This document shows, one piece after another, positions 31,884 to 41,946 of a stretch of DNA of 64,000 nucleotides. The DNA is taken from positions 105,132-169,131 of the forward strand of contig CAJNDS010000308.1 in assembly GCA_905221605.1 (NCBI GenBank), given 5' to 3'. The notes under the pieces are model-generated. The model made no database searches and was not told where the DNA came from. It was given only the letters and a program-made list of their open reading frames with translations. Positions within the stretch are counted from its first letter, which is position 1. Every line of letters starts with the position of its first letter. The stretch is from Symbiodinium natans. Its lineage: Eukaryota; Sar; Dinophyceae; Suessiales; Symbiodiniaceae. The translations under genes were made by a program, and so were the position numbers.

Positions 31884-34170
31884 CGCGTGATAGGAAGGGT
31901 CGTGGCGTAGTGGTCGAGGTGACTGGTCGCGGATTCCAGGGTGCTTTGGCCGGTGTAGAGGGAGTCGTGGCTTGTGGTATATCGGCTGAGGCTCCCCGTG
32001 CTGATGCCGGAGTCCATGCTGGCTGTCTCGGGCCTGGGAGTCGGCATGGAAGGTTTGGGAATATCGGCTGAGGCTCTACTCCCCGTGGAGGTGCCGGCCC
32101 CTCGTCCTGCAACGTGGTGTCTGGAGGTGGCGTCGCCATCTTCCGCTGGTGTCTCCGAAGGGCTGTCGAAGATTTCTCTTTCCATCCTTGCGTAGGAGTC
32201 ATCTGAGATGTCGTCTTCACTGAGTCGTGACTTCCTTCGCTTCGATGGCGGGGTCGCCGGGTGGTTCGCCCTTCTTTTGGGGGACATTGTGCAGGGACGG
32301 TGGTAGAAGTATAGGCAGCAGTCCTGGCTACCGGGCTGTCAAGATCAGTTTGCTGAGCCTGGTATATTGCGAGGGGAGAACCGGCATTGGCGCGCTCACA
32401 CATGATATGATAATGATATGAGTCAGCAACTGCAATCATCCGACATACTGGCTGCGGCTGCACATGGTCGTTGGTGCAAGAGCTTGGGTCCAGACCATAA
32501 TGTAATCTCGCTGTGTGTCGAGATGATTCCAATAATGTCGGAAGCGTTACCTGGTGCAATACGCAGTGAAGTGGCAAATACTCGCATTCCGGAAGCACAC
32601 GGGACCTGTGATAGTGGGACGGACTTCGTCTGTAGATGTTACCCGCCATGAACTGGACGTCTGTCCTGCAATAGCATGGAGTTGTGTTCACATCGAATAC
32701 CCTTGCGCGTATGGCAGCCAATGCATAGTGCACTGTAAGTGCGGTATACTTTTCCGGCTGGGCAGAAAGATCCATTTGTACAGATTCCCCAGCTATATCC
32801 GATACTGCGTTGGTATCGGCCGAGGTCTGGTTGTCCGAGGATGCTGGTTGATCTGGGGCTGTAGCATCGACTTCCGCTTCCGCCTCCCGTTCGACTGAGT
32901 TCTCATGATTATGGGCTGTAGCGTCGTCCACCTTTTCTTCGACACCGACATCCGGGATGGTAGCTTCCGGTTCAACGGAGATAGTCGCCCCATCCCGCGC
33001 CTCACCGTTTTCCAAGTTCGCATCCTGCTGGACGACTTCCTCCGCTTCCACAGGGCGGGGTGGTCTCTCATCAGGAGGTGTCTCGGCCTCTGTCGCTGAG
33101 GTAGCTTGAAGACGCTGTAGTTGACGGAGTCGTCGTTCTTTAGCCTGTTGTTGTAATTCCTGTAGGGACAAAGCGTAGGCCTCAGTCGGAGATACGACCC
33201 GACACTCCTTGTAGCCCCTCGGCTTGTTGGAGGTGATCAGCATGGTGCCCGTGGGAAACTCCTTCACTCGAGTGCGCTCCTTTACCTTGGCTTTTGATTT
33301 CACTCTGGTCTTCTTCACCGTCTTCTTCGGGACCGGGCGTACTTCTGTTTCCGACACTTGCTTGGCCTTCTTCTCATCCTTCTGCTTCTTCCTGTGTGTA
33401 AGCATCGTAGAGATACTGGCCAGGCGGCGCTCCTCCGCCTCCTGTTCGACTAAGGCAGTGCTCTGGCGGCTGGAGGCTGCGCCAGCAGAGCCATCAGGTT
33501 TTCTTCGCTCCTTGCGTTCCAGAGGTCGTACACGATGAATGCGATGAGGTCTGATCCCACCTGGTGACCTCTTCGCCGGCTCAGGTGCCACTAGCTCGCA
33601 TTCTCGCGGGGGCTGTCGCGCCTCTCGAAGAATCACCGGAGCTGCCGGCTCCAGGGAACGGTCTCGTGATACTGATCCAACAACCCTAATGATAGTGGTC
33701 GAGGAGCTGTTGCTGGAGGAAGAGGTTGTCGGTGAGCGAGCTGTGTTATGAGCACAGGGTCGATGCCGTGGAGAAGGTGAAATAGGCCGTAGTGGACATG
33801 TGTGTCTCGGTGATGGTGACTGTGATGGTGATACCATAACTGCTTCCATCGAGGCCGGGCTAGGGTCGTTGTCGAAGTGTATGCTACGAGGCCAGCGAAA
33901 GAATCCACCATCCTCACCTGTGTGCAGTTCTCTAGCATCGTCCGGTGTTGGTGACTGTGAGGGTGTTCTTTGCCGGGCTGCCCTCTGTGGTCGATGCCGG
34001 GGTAGTGGTCGTCGTCCTGGTGCTCCACATAGCCTGGGTAACGGTGATCGCACCGGTTGAGGATCTCGGCGCCTCAGAGGAACTCTGCTTCTGGTACGGC
34101 TTCTGGAAGAATCCATACGTGAGGAGCGATACCCATGGCGAGGTAGTGGACTGCGTCCGTGATTGGCCAT
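31540..34170 (-). CDS. LINE ORF1, RS/basic-rich nucleic-acid-binding type protein
   Basis: The frame is open from 34,899, but the plausible start is the ATG at 34,170 (MANHGRSPLPRHGYRS). The first ~300 residues are Arg/Ser/Pro-rich and very basic, then comes a Lys-rich coiled region (KKQKDEKKAKQVSETEVRPV) and an acidic Glu/Ala-rich stretch. Near the end a more structured, Cys/His-containing region follows, including VGFGVGHPPIADVGQRLQTW. In the 32,287-31,547 stretch another frame also looks partly protein-like (SEDDISDDSYARMEREIF), so a frame change or two overlapping ORFs is possible. Composition fits an ORF1-type RNA chaperone; there is no clear RRM or CCHC. Confidence 0.6.
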   Translation of the reverse strand: MANHGRSPLPRHGYRSSRMDSSRSRTRSRVPLRRRDPQPVRSPLPRLCGAPGRRPLPRHRPQRAARQRTPSQSPTPDDARELHTGEDGGFFRWPRSIHFDNDPSPASMEAVMVSPSQSPSPRHTCPLRPISPSPRHRPCAHNTARSPTTSSSSNSSSTTIIRVVGSVSRDRSLEPAAPVILREARQPPRECELVAPEPAKRSPGGIRPHRIHRVRPLERKERRKPDGSAGAASSRQSTALVEQEAEERRLASISTMLTHRKKQKDEKKAKQVSETEVRPVPKKTVKKTRVKSKAKVKERTRVKEFPTGTMLITSNKPRGYKECRVVSPTEAYALSLQELQQQAKERRLRQLQRLQATSATEAETPPDERPPRPVEAEEVVQQDANLENGEARDGATISVEPEATIPDVGVEEKVDDATAHNHENSVEREAEAEVDATAPDQPASSDNQTSADTNAVSDIAGESVQMDLSAQPEKYTALTVHYALAAIRARVFDVNTTPCYCRTDVQFMAGNIYRRSPSHYHRSRVLPECEYLPLHCVLHQVTLPTLLESSRHTARLHYGLDPSSCTNDHVQPQPVCRMIAVADSYHYHIMCERANAGSPLAIYQAQQTDLDSPVARTAAYTSTTVPAQCPPKEGRTTRRPRHRSEGSHDSVKTTSQMTPTQGWKEKSSTALRRHQRKMATPPPDTTLQDEGPAPPRGVEPQPIFPNLPCRLPGPRQPAWTPASARGASADIPQATTPSTPAKAPWNPRPVTSTTTPRPFLSRGGPPPPTGAPPLSIPGTVGFGVGHPPIADVGQRLQTWHLEFNEGPTISVAGQPTRSWFFHLRQGFVHNVDGALTAHHDVVLEPVRVVRGTSLPMSTTSMPSQITSERTPPRAED

Positions 34171-34510
34171 GGTATAGCGCTCCAAGGTATATGGGGATTG
34201 AGAGATGGGAAATAATGCATACCAGGACGATAGGTTACACCAAATGCCAGTTGCTTTGCTTATATGAGGGGCTTTGCAACAGCAACCGCTTGTTTGCTTT
34301 GAGCAACTGATACAATAAGTCTGTTGTGTACAGTCCATGGCAGAGAACGAAAGCTGTACCGTGCAGACGAGCTGTGAAGCAGTTGAATTGCAAAGGTCCT
34401 GCCGCTGCTCAATAGTTGTCCACCATGTACTTCCATCAAGTCGCCCCATTATACCAGCACGACGCCTGAAGCAGCAGGAAGCGTGTGTAGTACCAGTACC
34501 ATCTTTGTGA

Positions 34511-34903
34511 TTAATCGTTGTCCCCACTGAGCCCGTGGCAAGTAAGGCATAAGCTCGCGACATCATCGGGGTGGTGCCTATACATGGTTGCCAGATAGCG
34601 CATGTATAAGTCTCTGTCCAGCACCTGTTCGGCAAAGTGAAATAATCCACTGACGTGCTCGCTGTCCGTAAGAGCTGAGGCCAGGGCTTGTACATAGTGC
34701 TGACAGGACTGGCTGGTGCCAACATACGCGTCTGCAATAATCTCCAAGAGACATGCCCTGTACTGCCATTGCTTGCTTGTTGCAACAGTTGCATCACCAC
34801 CAGATATTTGAGTGGCCGACCTGCTTGCCATTGCCATGGCAGGATCATAATACCAGCCCATAGAGCCAGCATCATGTATACCAGAAGCATGCTCGCCATC
34901 CAT
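34511..34903 (-). CDS. Small ORF at 5' end of the USP-bearing LINE
   Basis: 130 residues (MDGEHASGIHDAG to HGLSGDND). The helical central part (CLLEIIADAYVGTSQSCQHY, DRDLYMRYLATMYRHHPDDV) has normal amino-acid use, unlike the overlapping Cys/Trp/Thr-rich reading in the ORF1 frame, so this is the likelier coding frame here. No known domain. It precedes ORF1 by about 340 bp. Confidence 0.5.
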   Translation of the reverse strand: MDGEHASGIHDAGSMGWYYDPAMAMASRSATQISGGDATVATSKQWQYRACLLEIIADAYVGTSQSCQHYVQALASALTDSEHVSGLFHFAEQVLDRDLYMRYLATMYRHHPDDVASLCLTCHGLSGDND

Positions 34904-35140
34904 GAAAGAAAATACAGCAGCGGCGTGTGAAAAAGAAGGACTTAAACAGCGCGCCTTCTATGGCAACAATGCAGTAAGACGGTGACTACTTCACAATGAG
35001 AAACAAGAAAGTCGCATACTGGAAGAACCCAAAGACAGCTTGACGAAATAGAGTACCGGACACTGTAGGAGCAAAGTCGAACATGCAAAAGACCCAGTTC
35101 TCGGAGGAAAGCGCAAAAAACAACTCGAGCCGAGAACCTT

Positions 35141-35153
35141 TTTCAGGCTGCTT
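35141..35153. repeat. 13-bp target-site duplication, right copy
   Basis: TTTCAGGCTGCTT, identical to 24,696-24,708; marks the 5' end of the nested LINE. Confidence 0.85.
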
Positions 35154-37250
35154 CTGAAGAGTGTCACAATTGGCGCATCACACAGCAAAACTGCCTTCTG
35201 GATTGTTGCTCTGGCCTGAATGAGGATCGCATTATAGAAGGGGAATTGCCCAGGCTGTGGAGAACCCAGATCATGAATAATAGCGTTTAGTGCCCACCTA
35301 CCTCTCCATCTAAGGAGAAGTCCAATCTTGGACGCGCAGCACCGATCTCAGGGTCCATTGACCTAGGCGCCTTGATGAAATCAAGCACCCCAGCAAGATG
35401 CTTAGCTTGAATCCAGGGCCGACGCAGAATGGTTGAACTGGCAATAGAGAGCGCCGGTGCTTCCTCGTAAAGGAGTACCGGGAGTTGCAAAAGAGCGGAC
35501 AGGAAGCGACGAAGGAAGTGTGAAACGTAATTCTGGCAGGCATGGAGGCCGCAAGAGAAAGCGCCTGCTTATTCCTTCGAAGCATGTTCCCGAGTGCTTT
35601 ATCGAGCACGAGCGTCCGCAATGCAACATCCGAGATTTTTCCTTGTAATGTCCAATCAATTTCAGTGACTGGCGCACCATTACTCCAGTCATATTTGGCG
35701 ATGTGGCCTCTCAAGACAAAGCCTAACATAACATGGTAGCAGTTTCAGCTAAAACTTTAGGCCCCCATGGTGCGTCGTCAAGGAGCATGATGTTTCGGTT
35801 CCTCAGCGCTCGATTGGTCAGTATGGAGGTTTTGCACTTGCACCGGCATTTAGCTGTCATAATGCAAGCAAGAAAGGTTTGGAAGGCCTGTTCCTGCGAG
35901 TAAGCACACTGAATTATTTCCCGAGTGAGGACAAAGCAACTATCTCCACTGACAATGAGCAAACAGCACTTAGTTCCGAATCTTCCGAGAAGAACTATAA
36001 TGGCTTGCATGGGCAGGCTGAAAGGTTTCTTGGGCCTTTCTTATCCAGCGTAATCCTTTGGACGCAGGTTGTCATCCATATACGCTGTTAGCCTGAAAGG
36101 AGGAGACATTGTGAAGGGCCCCTACAAGAGGGTCGAGCGCAAGGCAAAAAAGAACCACGGACATCGCTTTTCCCATTGCTAACCCCTGATGGATGGTAAT
36201 CGGTGAGAGCAAACATCCTTGGACTTTATGCTGCGTTCTACGTCCAAATATGAGATGGATAACATAGGCTTTTACCCATGCAGGCGCGGATCGTGCTGCA
36301 AGGCATTCAAAGATCCACCAAGGGTTGACTCTTTCAAAGGCCTTTGCGAAATCAGTAAGCAATGATTCCTTGAAGGCTTCAGCAAGGATGGCATAGACCG
36401 CTGAATCAATTATCCTATCACTTGTATTGGGCATGTCAAGTGGCCTATAATTGTCAGCGCAGGCGCCTTTATCTGCTTTAGGAATGAAAACAAGCGCTTG
36501 TAGAGGGTGCTCTGCTTGTGAAAGGCACATCTCCCAAAGGTGATCTTCTAACAGCTTGGCAAACTACTCTGGGCTCTGGCGATAGAAGGCATATGGAGTG
36601 CCATCTGGTCCAGGCGAGGAGTCCTTAGTAGCCAGGATGGCTTTGAAGATCACACTTTCATTAGGCAGCTCACAGCGAAAAAGGGATTTTTGTCAGCATA
36701 TGGCCGTAGCAAATTGGTCCATTTGTCATCCTGCCGGGGGGGTAGATGGTGCCAAAAGGCCCTCGTGGCTCTACGCGCCTGATCAAGTTCACACACACAG
36801 TGGTTATCACCTGTCCATCATTCTTGCGTACTTGCTGTGAGTCAATGATTCTTGAGCAGATTTTGCGAAAAGTGCCATTTTAGTTTGGCGTTGTTGGCTT
36901 GGATGTCTCTTTGCGCGACAAGCGAACACAAGCTTGGCGTAGGCGAGGCCTTCAGCTCACCTCCAAGATGGAGCCGATTCAATGCTTCTTGAACCCAATG
37001 TCTCGGCAACTCGACAGCTCCAATGGGAGACAAGGGGGGGATGTTTATGCTTAGCGAGCGCAATGGTTCTTGTCGAAACCCCGATTGTCACGCCAGTCTG
37101 TTTCCTTAACATCCTAGCCAACCTTCTGATTCTACAAGCCCGCAACAGATTGACTTCCCTGAAAGCCATTGCTGGAGTGCCAATGGAAGCAAGTTGCTTT
37201 TTGAGCCAGCAATGCTTGAGAAGGGCATGCGCCTTTTCCTGAATGCTGGT
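35141..37250 (-). pseudogene. 5' half of a decayed DNMT-type LINE ORF2 (post-EN to mid-RT)
   Basis: Matches residues of the intact ORF2 from just after the endonuclease (37,253-36,957) through RT (36,530-36,072: IPKADKGACADNYRPLDMPN, SDFAKAFE-like motif A, IHQGLAMGKAMSVVL) to the region after RT (36,010-35,170). It is 5'-truncated and has several frameshifts. About 34 residues that precede motif A in the intact copy are missing in frame near 36,375. The sequence stops at the 13-bp duplication at 35,141-35,153 and resumes at 24,708. Confidence 0.85.
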
Positions 37251-37420
37251 CACATGTCAAGCGATCCTTGGTCGCATTGACAAGAACAGGCAATGTTCAA
37301 AGAACCCGCGTTTGCTCTTACCAACTGGGGTCAACAAAAAAAACTCTACGCAGGCTTTACAACTTTACTACATCAGTAGCACAGTAGGCCGGTCTTGTGG
37401 GTCTCGCAACTAGGTGTGAA

Positions 37421-37529
37421 ACGAGTCGCCAGAAAGAAACAGCGGAACCAAGGAGAAGAAAACAACCAAACCAACCAAGCAGCAACACAAGAACCAACCA
37501 AAAACCAAGAAGGGGCGGCGGAACCACTA
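37421..37529. other. T-poor, A/C/G-rich tract
   Basis: About 100 bases almost without T (minus strand: almost without A), ending CCAAGAAGGGGCGGCGG. A similar tract with CCAAGAAGGGGAGG lies at 44,850-44,985. No ORF of note. They may be matching untranslated ends of related elements. Confidence 0.4.
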
Positions 37530-37794
37530 TTAAAGTCTTGAGCCAAAGAAACCCGGAAAAGGGAAAACAGCAAAACTCGAAGTGCATAAGACTCTCCCAA
37601 AAGGATCCCCAAGCATGTCATCACTATGCATAAAAGCACTGCACTCACTTCTTCTTTTCTCACGTGGAGACTGTGGGAGTCGGTGCACACAAAGCCTCAC
37701 CTTATACCTTGGGCGGCAACCTGTGAAGCTGGGCACACGGGCCCCTTTGCAGCTGGCGGCAAAGACATAACACTGGGAAGCATGCACCAATCCC
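37530..37794. repeat. 265-bp direct repeat, copy 1
   Basis: Identical to 38,386-38,650, as far as I can compare by eye over the whole length. It begins TTAAAGTCTTGAGCC and ends CACCAATCCC. Flanking sequences differ. With the 591-bp spacer the pair looks like the termini of a small non-autonomous LTR-type (TRIM-like) element, but there is no TG...CA and no obvious target duplication. Confidence 0.85.
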
Positions 37795-38385
37795 TTTGGG
37801 AGGCACAAGCTCATCCCCTCAAGCATGGGGCAAGAGTTTGCATCGTTAGCAGTCAGAGCTCGGTGTATGGCAAACATGAGCGAACGCAAGGCACAAGCCG
37901 GTAGGCGCTCCAATGCTGGCAGCCATGAGCAACATCAAGAATCAGCAGGTGCTCCAATGCTGGCAGGCATGAGCAACATCAAGAACCAGCAGGCGCTCCC
38001 ATGTTGGTGAACATGAGCGAACGCAGGACATTCGCTTACGCAAGACACTCGTCAGGACGAGCACAAGAGGGAAGCCAGGCGACCCGACACAGGGTGGGCC
38101 GGGCGGGAGAAATTTTTAACACATTGCAGAAGCTTGAGTCTAGTGTTCAAAGCTTGATGCAAAACATTTGGCAGCTCCAAGAACTTACAGATGCTCATCG
38201 TTCACAAGGCACTTGAACCGGTGAACATGCGCAAGCAATGGTGTCAGAGACTGGAAAATGAGTGCAAAAGGCCAATGAAGGAAAGTTTTCCCTTTTCCAA
38301 AGCTCGGGCGAGCTAGCAAAGAAACACAAAGGGGTTTTTCTCTAGGCTCAGACTTTAAAGCACTATCAACCCGTTGACCGTTAGC
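37795..38385. other. Spacer between the 265-bp repeats, with minisatellite
   Basis: Contains about three imperfect ~45-bp tandem units at 37,903-38,025 (core GCTCCAATGCTGGCAG then CATGAGCAACATCAAGAA). No convincing gene is present. Confidence 0.6.
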
Positions 38386-38650
38386 TTAAAGTCTTGAGCC
38401 AAAGAAACCCGGAAAAGGGAAAACAGCAAAACTCGAAGTGCATAAGACTCTCCCAAAAGGATCCCCAAGCATGTCATCACTATGCATAAAAGCACTGCAC
38501 TCACTTCTTCTTTTCTCACGTGGAGACTGTGGGAGTCGGTGCACACAAAGCCTCACCTTATACCTTGGGCGGCAACCTGTGAAGCTGGGCACACGGGCCC
38601 CTTTGCAGCTGGCGGCAAAGACATAACACTGGGAAGCATGCACCAATCCC
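38386..38650. repeat. 265-bp direct repeat, copy 2
   Basis: Second copy; see 37,530-37,794. Zero visible divergence implies recent duplication or insertion. The minus strand of each copy contains CTTTGGCTCAAG (38,393-38,404 and 37,537-37,548), like the 3' end of the dinoflagellate spliced leader. Confidence 0.85.
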
Positions 38651-38702
38651 CATCTTAACCGAAACCCAAACTAATGCCCAAAACAAGAAGGGATCTCCGC
38701 CA

Positions 38703-39430
38703 TCAAGCAAGAATCATCTCCAAGGTTTGTTGGCAAGAATCTGCTTCCAAAACCACGCCTTCAAATTGAAAGGAGGACATGAGGGTCCTGGAAGGCTCGT
38801 CGGCCAAGTTCGACGGACTGGGCACTCGTGCGAACCAACTGAAGGTTTTGGCCAGGGTCTCCACTGTAAGGAGAAGCCGAGCCAACCTGGCACCTACCTG
38901 GTTGCGGGCGGAACCACTGATGAGGACGTCCCTTGTGGCGTTATTATCTATGTAGCAAACGATGGGTCGCGAACAAATGTCATCTCTCCAGAGGACATAG
39001 GCCAAAACTACGGCACAAAGTTCGGCTTCAAAGATAATCGTACTGGATTCATCAACGCCTAAGGCTCGCTGGAAGGACTCGTGAAGTTCTACCGAGAAGA
39101 ACCTACGAGGCATCCCGTCAGGTCCTATGAGGACTCCCCCCAACCCACAACGGCTAGAACCTCCAGCCCTGTCAAAGGCCGCATCTGTGAAGATGTAGCA
39201 GGGTTGTGCGGAAAGGTTGGAGATCATCCTAGGCGGGCCATTTCTGAGGAGGTCAATGAACAAGGTTATGGCTGAAGCCATGGCGTCGGTGATCACACAC
39301 TGAGGGTCGGCTTCTGCCTGCTGCAGCGCTTTAACACAAGTTCGGCCCAACCTTCCAAACAGCTGGCCACCAGCAAAAAGCATGCGTCCCCTGATCCGTT
39401 CCAGTTCCTTCTTAAGAGGGCATCTCGCCT
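38703..39430 (-). pseudogene. RT connection + RNase H end of a third retroelement type
   Basis: The 302-codon frame starts at 39,611, but its first ~60 codons are an out-of-frame reading of the helicase gene. The genuine part begins near 39,430 (CPLKKELERIRGRMLFAGGQ, LFGR: an RT connection region). RNase H-like residues follow: YIFTDAAFDR, GLGGVLI, TIIFEAELCAVVLAY, VCYIDNNATRDVLISG and WFARVPSPSNLADEPSR. This D-E-D pattern with VPSxSNxADxPSR resembles the RNase H of DIRS-like and related elements that I recall as abundant in dinoflagellate genomes. The fragment lacks RT catalytic motifs and is fused to the end of the helicase ORF, so it is a 5'-truncated insertion. Confidence 0.75.
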
Positions 39431-41946
39431 TGCCCCTTTTTCCACGGGCCGGAACTTTGGGCCGTTTGCCGCAGAAGGGCCGCAGGCAAGGTGGCTGGCG
39501 TGTGGAGGTCGGCAGGGACCACATTGAGACCACAAATCTTTTGCTCCAACAACTCCGTGACGAAGTGGTAATTGGGCCGCGATCCTCCAGCGGGCTGTCT
39601 GTGGTCGCCAATCATGACATCGAGTGCATGCTTGATGTGCGCCAAGATGGTGTTGGAACCCGGTGTGCCCAATTGCTGGGCTTCATCTCGGAGGAGCAAC
39701 TCAACATCCTTTAGACGGTTAATGAGCTGCGAGTAGGGAAAGCTAAGCCTTGCCACAATCGTACCATGCGTCGTGGCTACAAGTAGCCCCCGGTACAAAT
39801 CGTGCACATCAACGGGGAGCTTATGTGTGTCCTTCTCCTTGTTGCCCGGTATGCGAACGATGCGGCTGCGAACAAATTCATTGCTAGCAGTCGTGAGCCT
39901 ATCAACCGCCTCGACATAGGCACGAACCGATTCATTGCCATGAGCGGTGTACAGGGTGAGCCGGTTCGTCAGGCACGCAAGAAGAACTCCTAGAAACGCG
40001 CAGGATCGTGTCTTCCCGCTGCCAGGCGCCCCCGTTATGAATACAGAAGTACGATTAGCGGCCAGGCCGTACGAGCACGCTCCCAGCAGCGCTGCCAGGT
40101 GTCCATCCGCCCCCCAAAAGGTATCACAGAGGCACGTAAGGAAGGCGGGACCAACTGCGAGCGCAAAGATGCTGGCGCGAGTCCTCGGATCGTGCTCGTT
40201 ACTCAACGAGTCCTGGGACATGCGTAGACGCTCCGCATGCCACAGCGCAGGAGTCCGGGCGTCCTCCTGGCCGGGCAGCGGAGAGTCAGGCAGCGTGGCT
40301 AACACGCCACTCAGCAGCGTCGGCGTCCATTCTTTGCGATAGGTTTGTTCCTCCGCAAGCCAAAGGTTAAGGATGCTTTGCAAGGTGTTGGAAGCCCCCG
40401 GACCCGCAGTAGGCGATGCCTGCGCAGCTTGCGTTGCGTGCTTGCCTCTGAAGACTTGGCAGACCTCCGGGTGAATGAGCTGTGCCCATGTGTCGTGCCA
40501 GTTCCCTCTCACCACCAGCCCGATAATGAGGACAAGCACTAGATCCGTGAGAAAGCCCGGCAACCAATGTGGCTGCCGGATGGCATCAAGAGGCGAGTCT
40601 TCTAGCGGAACGCCCAGGGCAACATGTTGCCTTTCCCTAGGCATGTGTAACAGGGCATCCCAAAGCGGGGTAGAGGCTCCTCCGGGCAGAACTTCAAGCT
40701 GGCTGACTCTCGGCAATGAGGGTCGTTGCGCGAATTGGTTGTGCTGTTCATCAGTCAAGAGCAGGGCAATGGTTATATTGACTGGCTGCATGGCCTTACT
40801 TTCGCCAGGGCCGGTGGAAAGCTTCTTCGGGGCAAGGAGCTCTATAAACATGCCTGGGTAGGCCACATCTCCCTTGTCTTCTCTCAAGGTAACCAGCAAA
40901 GCAGTGCCCTTGGCCGGCACTTTACCAGCGACAGCAAACCACTTTGTAGCCCAGTCAGGGACATCCGCCAACTCCGGTGTAAGGAGCATGACCGACGCTC
41001 GTGGGTAAACTCGATGGAGAAGGCAGATTGGCCACGTATGCGTGCCGGGCTTTATCGCCACAGGGGTGGCGGCCCGCTTGACCGCAGCTTGCTCTGGGTA
41101 GTGATACTGTTCCGAGGGCTCCTCCTCGATTTCTGCTTCCGAGGCCATGGCTAAAAACTGATAACCCAGCATGTCAACCAGGCGTTCTAACGACAGGTGG
41201 GGGAGCCACATACCCAAAACAAGCTTCATCGTGGGACCAAGTTCATGATACGGGGGCGGCAAATCAGCCAGATGCGGCTTGGCATCCGTTAGGAGGACTT
41301 GGGTACAGTCAGCACGGAGACTGGCAATGCTCCGGTTCTCAGCGGAAGGTATCCGGAGAAAAGCCTCCAGATCGGGGCGTTTGATTTGCCGTCCCAGCAC
41401 GGAGTTGATGAAAGTTTTAGACTTATCCGAAAGCTGGACAGAGCCACACGCAACCCCCATCAAACCTGCCCGCACTGTGCGATCCATCCGGGGGTCGGCC
41501 AGGCCACAAATCTTTTTAGTCAATTCCTTATGCACATAATCCCCCGGCGTGAGCTGGAATAGCTCTTCACTTTGGACAAAGTGACCATAAGAGTGTCCAC
41601 CACTGCCAAGCGACTCAGGTCCAGTGAAGTAGTAGAGACGCGCTCCCGCGCCAATCGCTTGCATCCTTGCTGCCTGGCTGGGCCGGAAGATACAAAGCTG
41701 GTCGCTCTCATGATGGACAAGACTAACAGCGTGCCGCAATTCCGAACCCAGGATATATTGCAGCATGGCCCGTGGCATGGCAATGCCGCCCAAACGTGCC
41801 TTGATGTGGACAAAATCGCCCTTGCAGTCAGGAAGCTTTTGGCGCTCATGCCAAGCGATAGCCACAGCAGCGCCCGTATACGACCCAGCAGAGAAACCCG
41901 TAACGCACAGTTTGCACTCGCCAGCTCTCCCCGCAGCGAGGCCCAC
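39412..41946 (-). CDS. Alpha/beta-hydrolase-like domain fused to SF1 (UPF1-like) helicase, C-terminally truncated
   Basis: 844 codons. N-terminal serine-hydrolase signatures: CVTGFSAGSYTG (GxSxG nucleophile elbow), HESDQLC (candidate Asp) and GSGGHSYGHF (candidate His). The C-terminal third has a P-loop VFITGAPGSGKT (about 40,010-40,035), LLRDEAQQ (Walker B, about 39,685) and GDHRQPAGG (motif III), the order of a superfamily 1 helicase of the UPF1/DNA2 group. Motifs IV-VI are absent because the frame ends at 39,412, where retroelement sequence begins. Upstream, the frame joins the 917-codon ORF by a frame change near 41,945. The pair may be one long gene, frameshifted. The start shown is only the first start codon in frame. 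Confidence 0.7.
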   Translation of the reverse strand: MGLAAGRAGECKLCVTGFSAGSYTGAAVAIAWHERQKLPDCKGDFVHIKARLGGIAMPRAMLQYILGSELRHAVSLVHHESDQLCIFRPSQAARMQAIGAGARLYYFTGPESLGSGGHSYGHFVQSEELFQLTPGDYVHKELTKKICGLADPRMDRTVRAGLMGVACGSVQLSDKSKTFINSVLGRQIKRPDLEAFLRIPSAENRSIASLRADCTQVLLTDAKPHLADLPPPYHELGPTMKLVLGMWLPHLSLERLVDMLGYQFLAMASEAEIEEEPSEQYHYPEQAAVKRAATPVAIKPGTHTWPICLLHRVYPRASVMLLTPELADVPDWATKWFAVAGKVPAKGTALLVTLREDKGDVAYPGMFIELLAPKKLSTGPGESKAMQPVNITIALLLTDEQHNQFAQRPSLPRVSQLEVLPGGASTPLWDALLHMPRERQHVALGVPLEDSPLDAIRQPHWLPGFLTDLVLVLIIGLVVRGNWHDTWAQLIHPEVCQVFRGKHATQAAQASPTAGPGASNTLQSILNLWLAEEQTYRKEWTPTLLSGVLATLPDSPLPGQEDARTPALWHAERLRMSQDSLSNEHDPRTRASIFALAVGPAFLTCLCDTFWGADGHLAALLGACSYGLAANRTSVFITGAPGSGKTRSCAFLGVLLACLTNRLTLYTAHGNESVRAYVEAVDRLTTASNEFVRSRIVRIPGNKEKDTHKLPVDVHDLYRGLLVATTHGTIVARLSFPYSQLINRLKDVELLLRDEAQQLGTPGSNTILAHIKHALDVMIGDHRQPAGGSRPNYHFVTELLEQKICGLNVVPADLHTPATLPAALLRQTAQSSGPWKKGQGEMPS

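Larger units (their letters stand above)
24709..35140 (-). mobile_element. 10.4-kb LINE carrying a ubiquitin-specific protease domain
   Basis: A complete-looking non-LTR retrotransposon on the minus strand, inserted inside an older LINE copy and bounded by a 13-bp duplication. Reading 5' to 3' (high to low coordinate) it holds a small ORF at 34,903-34,511, a long ORF1 from 34,170, an EN-RT-zinc-finger ORF2, a helical ORF3 (27,124-26,141) and a ubiquitin-specific protease domain ending at 25,363. A ~650-bp 3' UTR ends in a short TCAAAG/GTCAAA repeat and A6 rather than a long poly(A). The main frames are uninterrupted, suggesting a young copy. Confidence 0.8.

Noticed and set aside
37530-38650. 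Classical LTR retrotransposon
   Set aside because: The direct repeats lack TG...CA termini, a primer-binding site and flanking target duplication, and the spacer has no gag or pol; reported only as a repeat pair.
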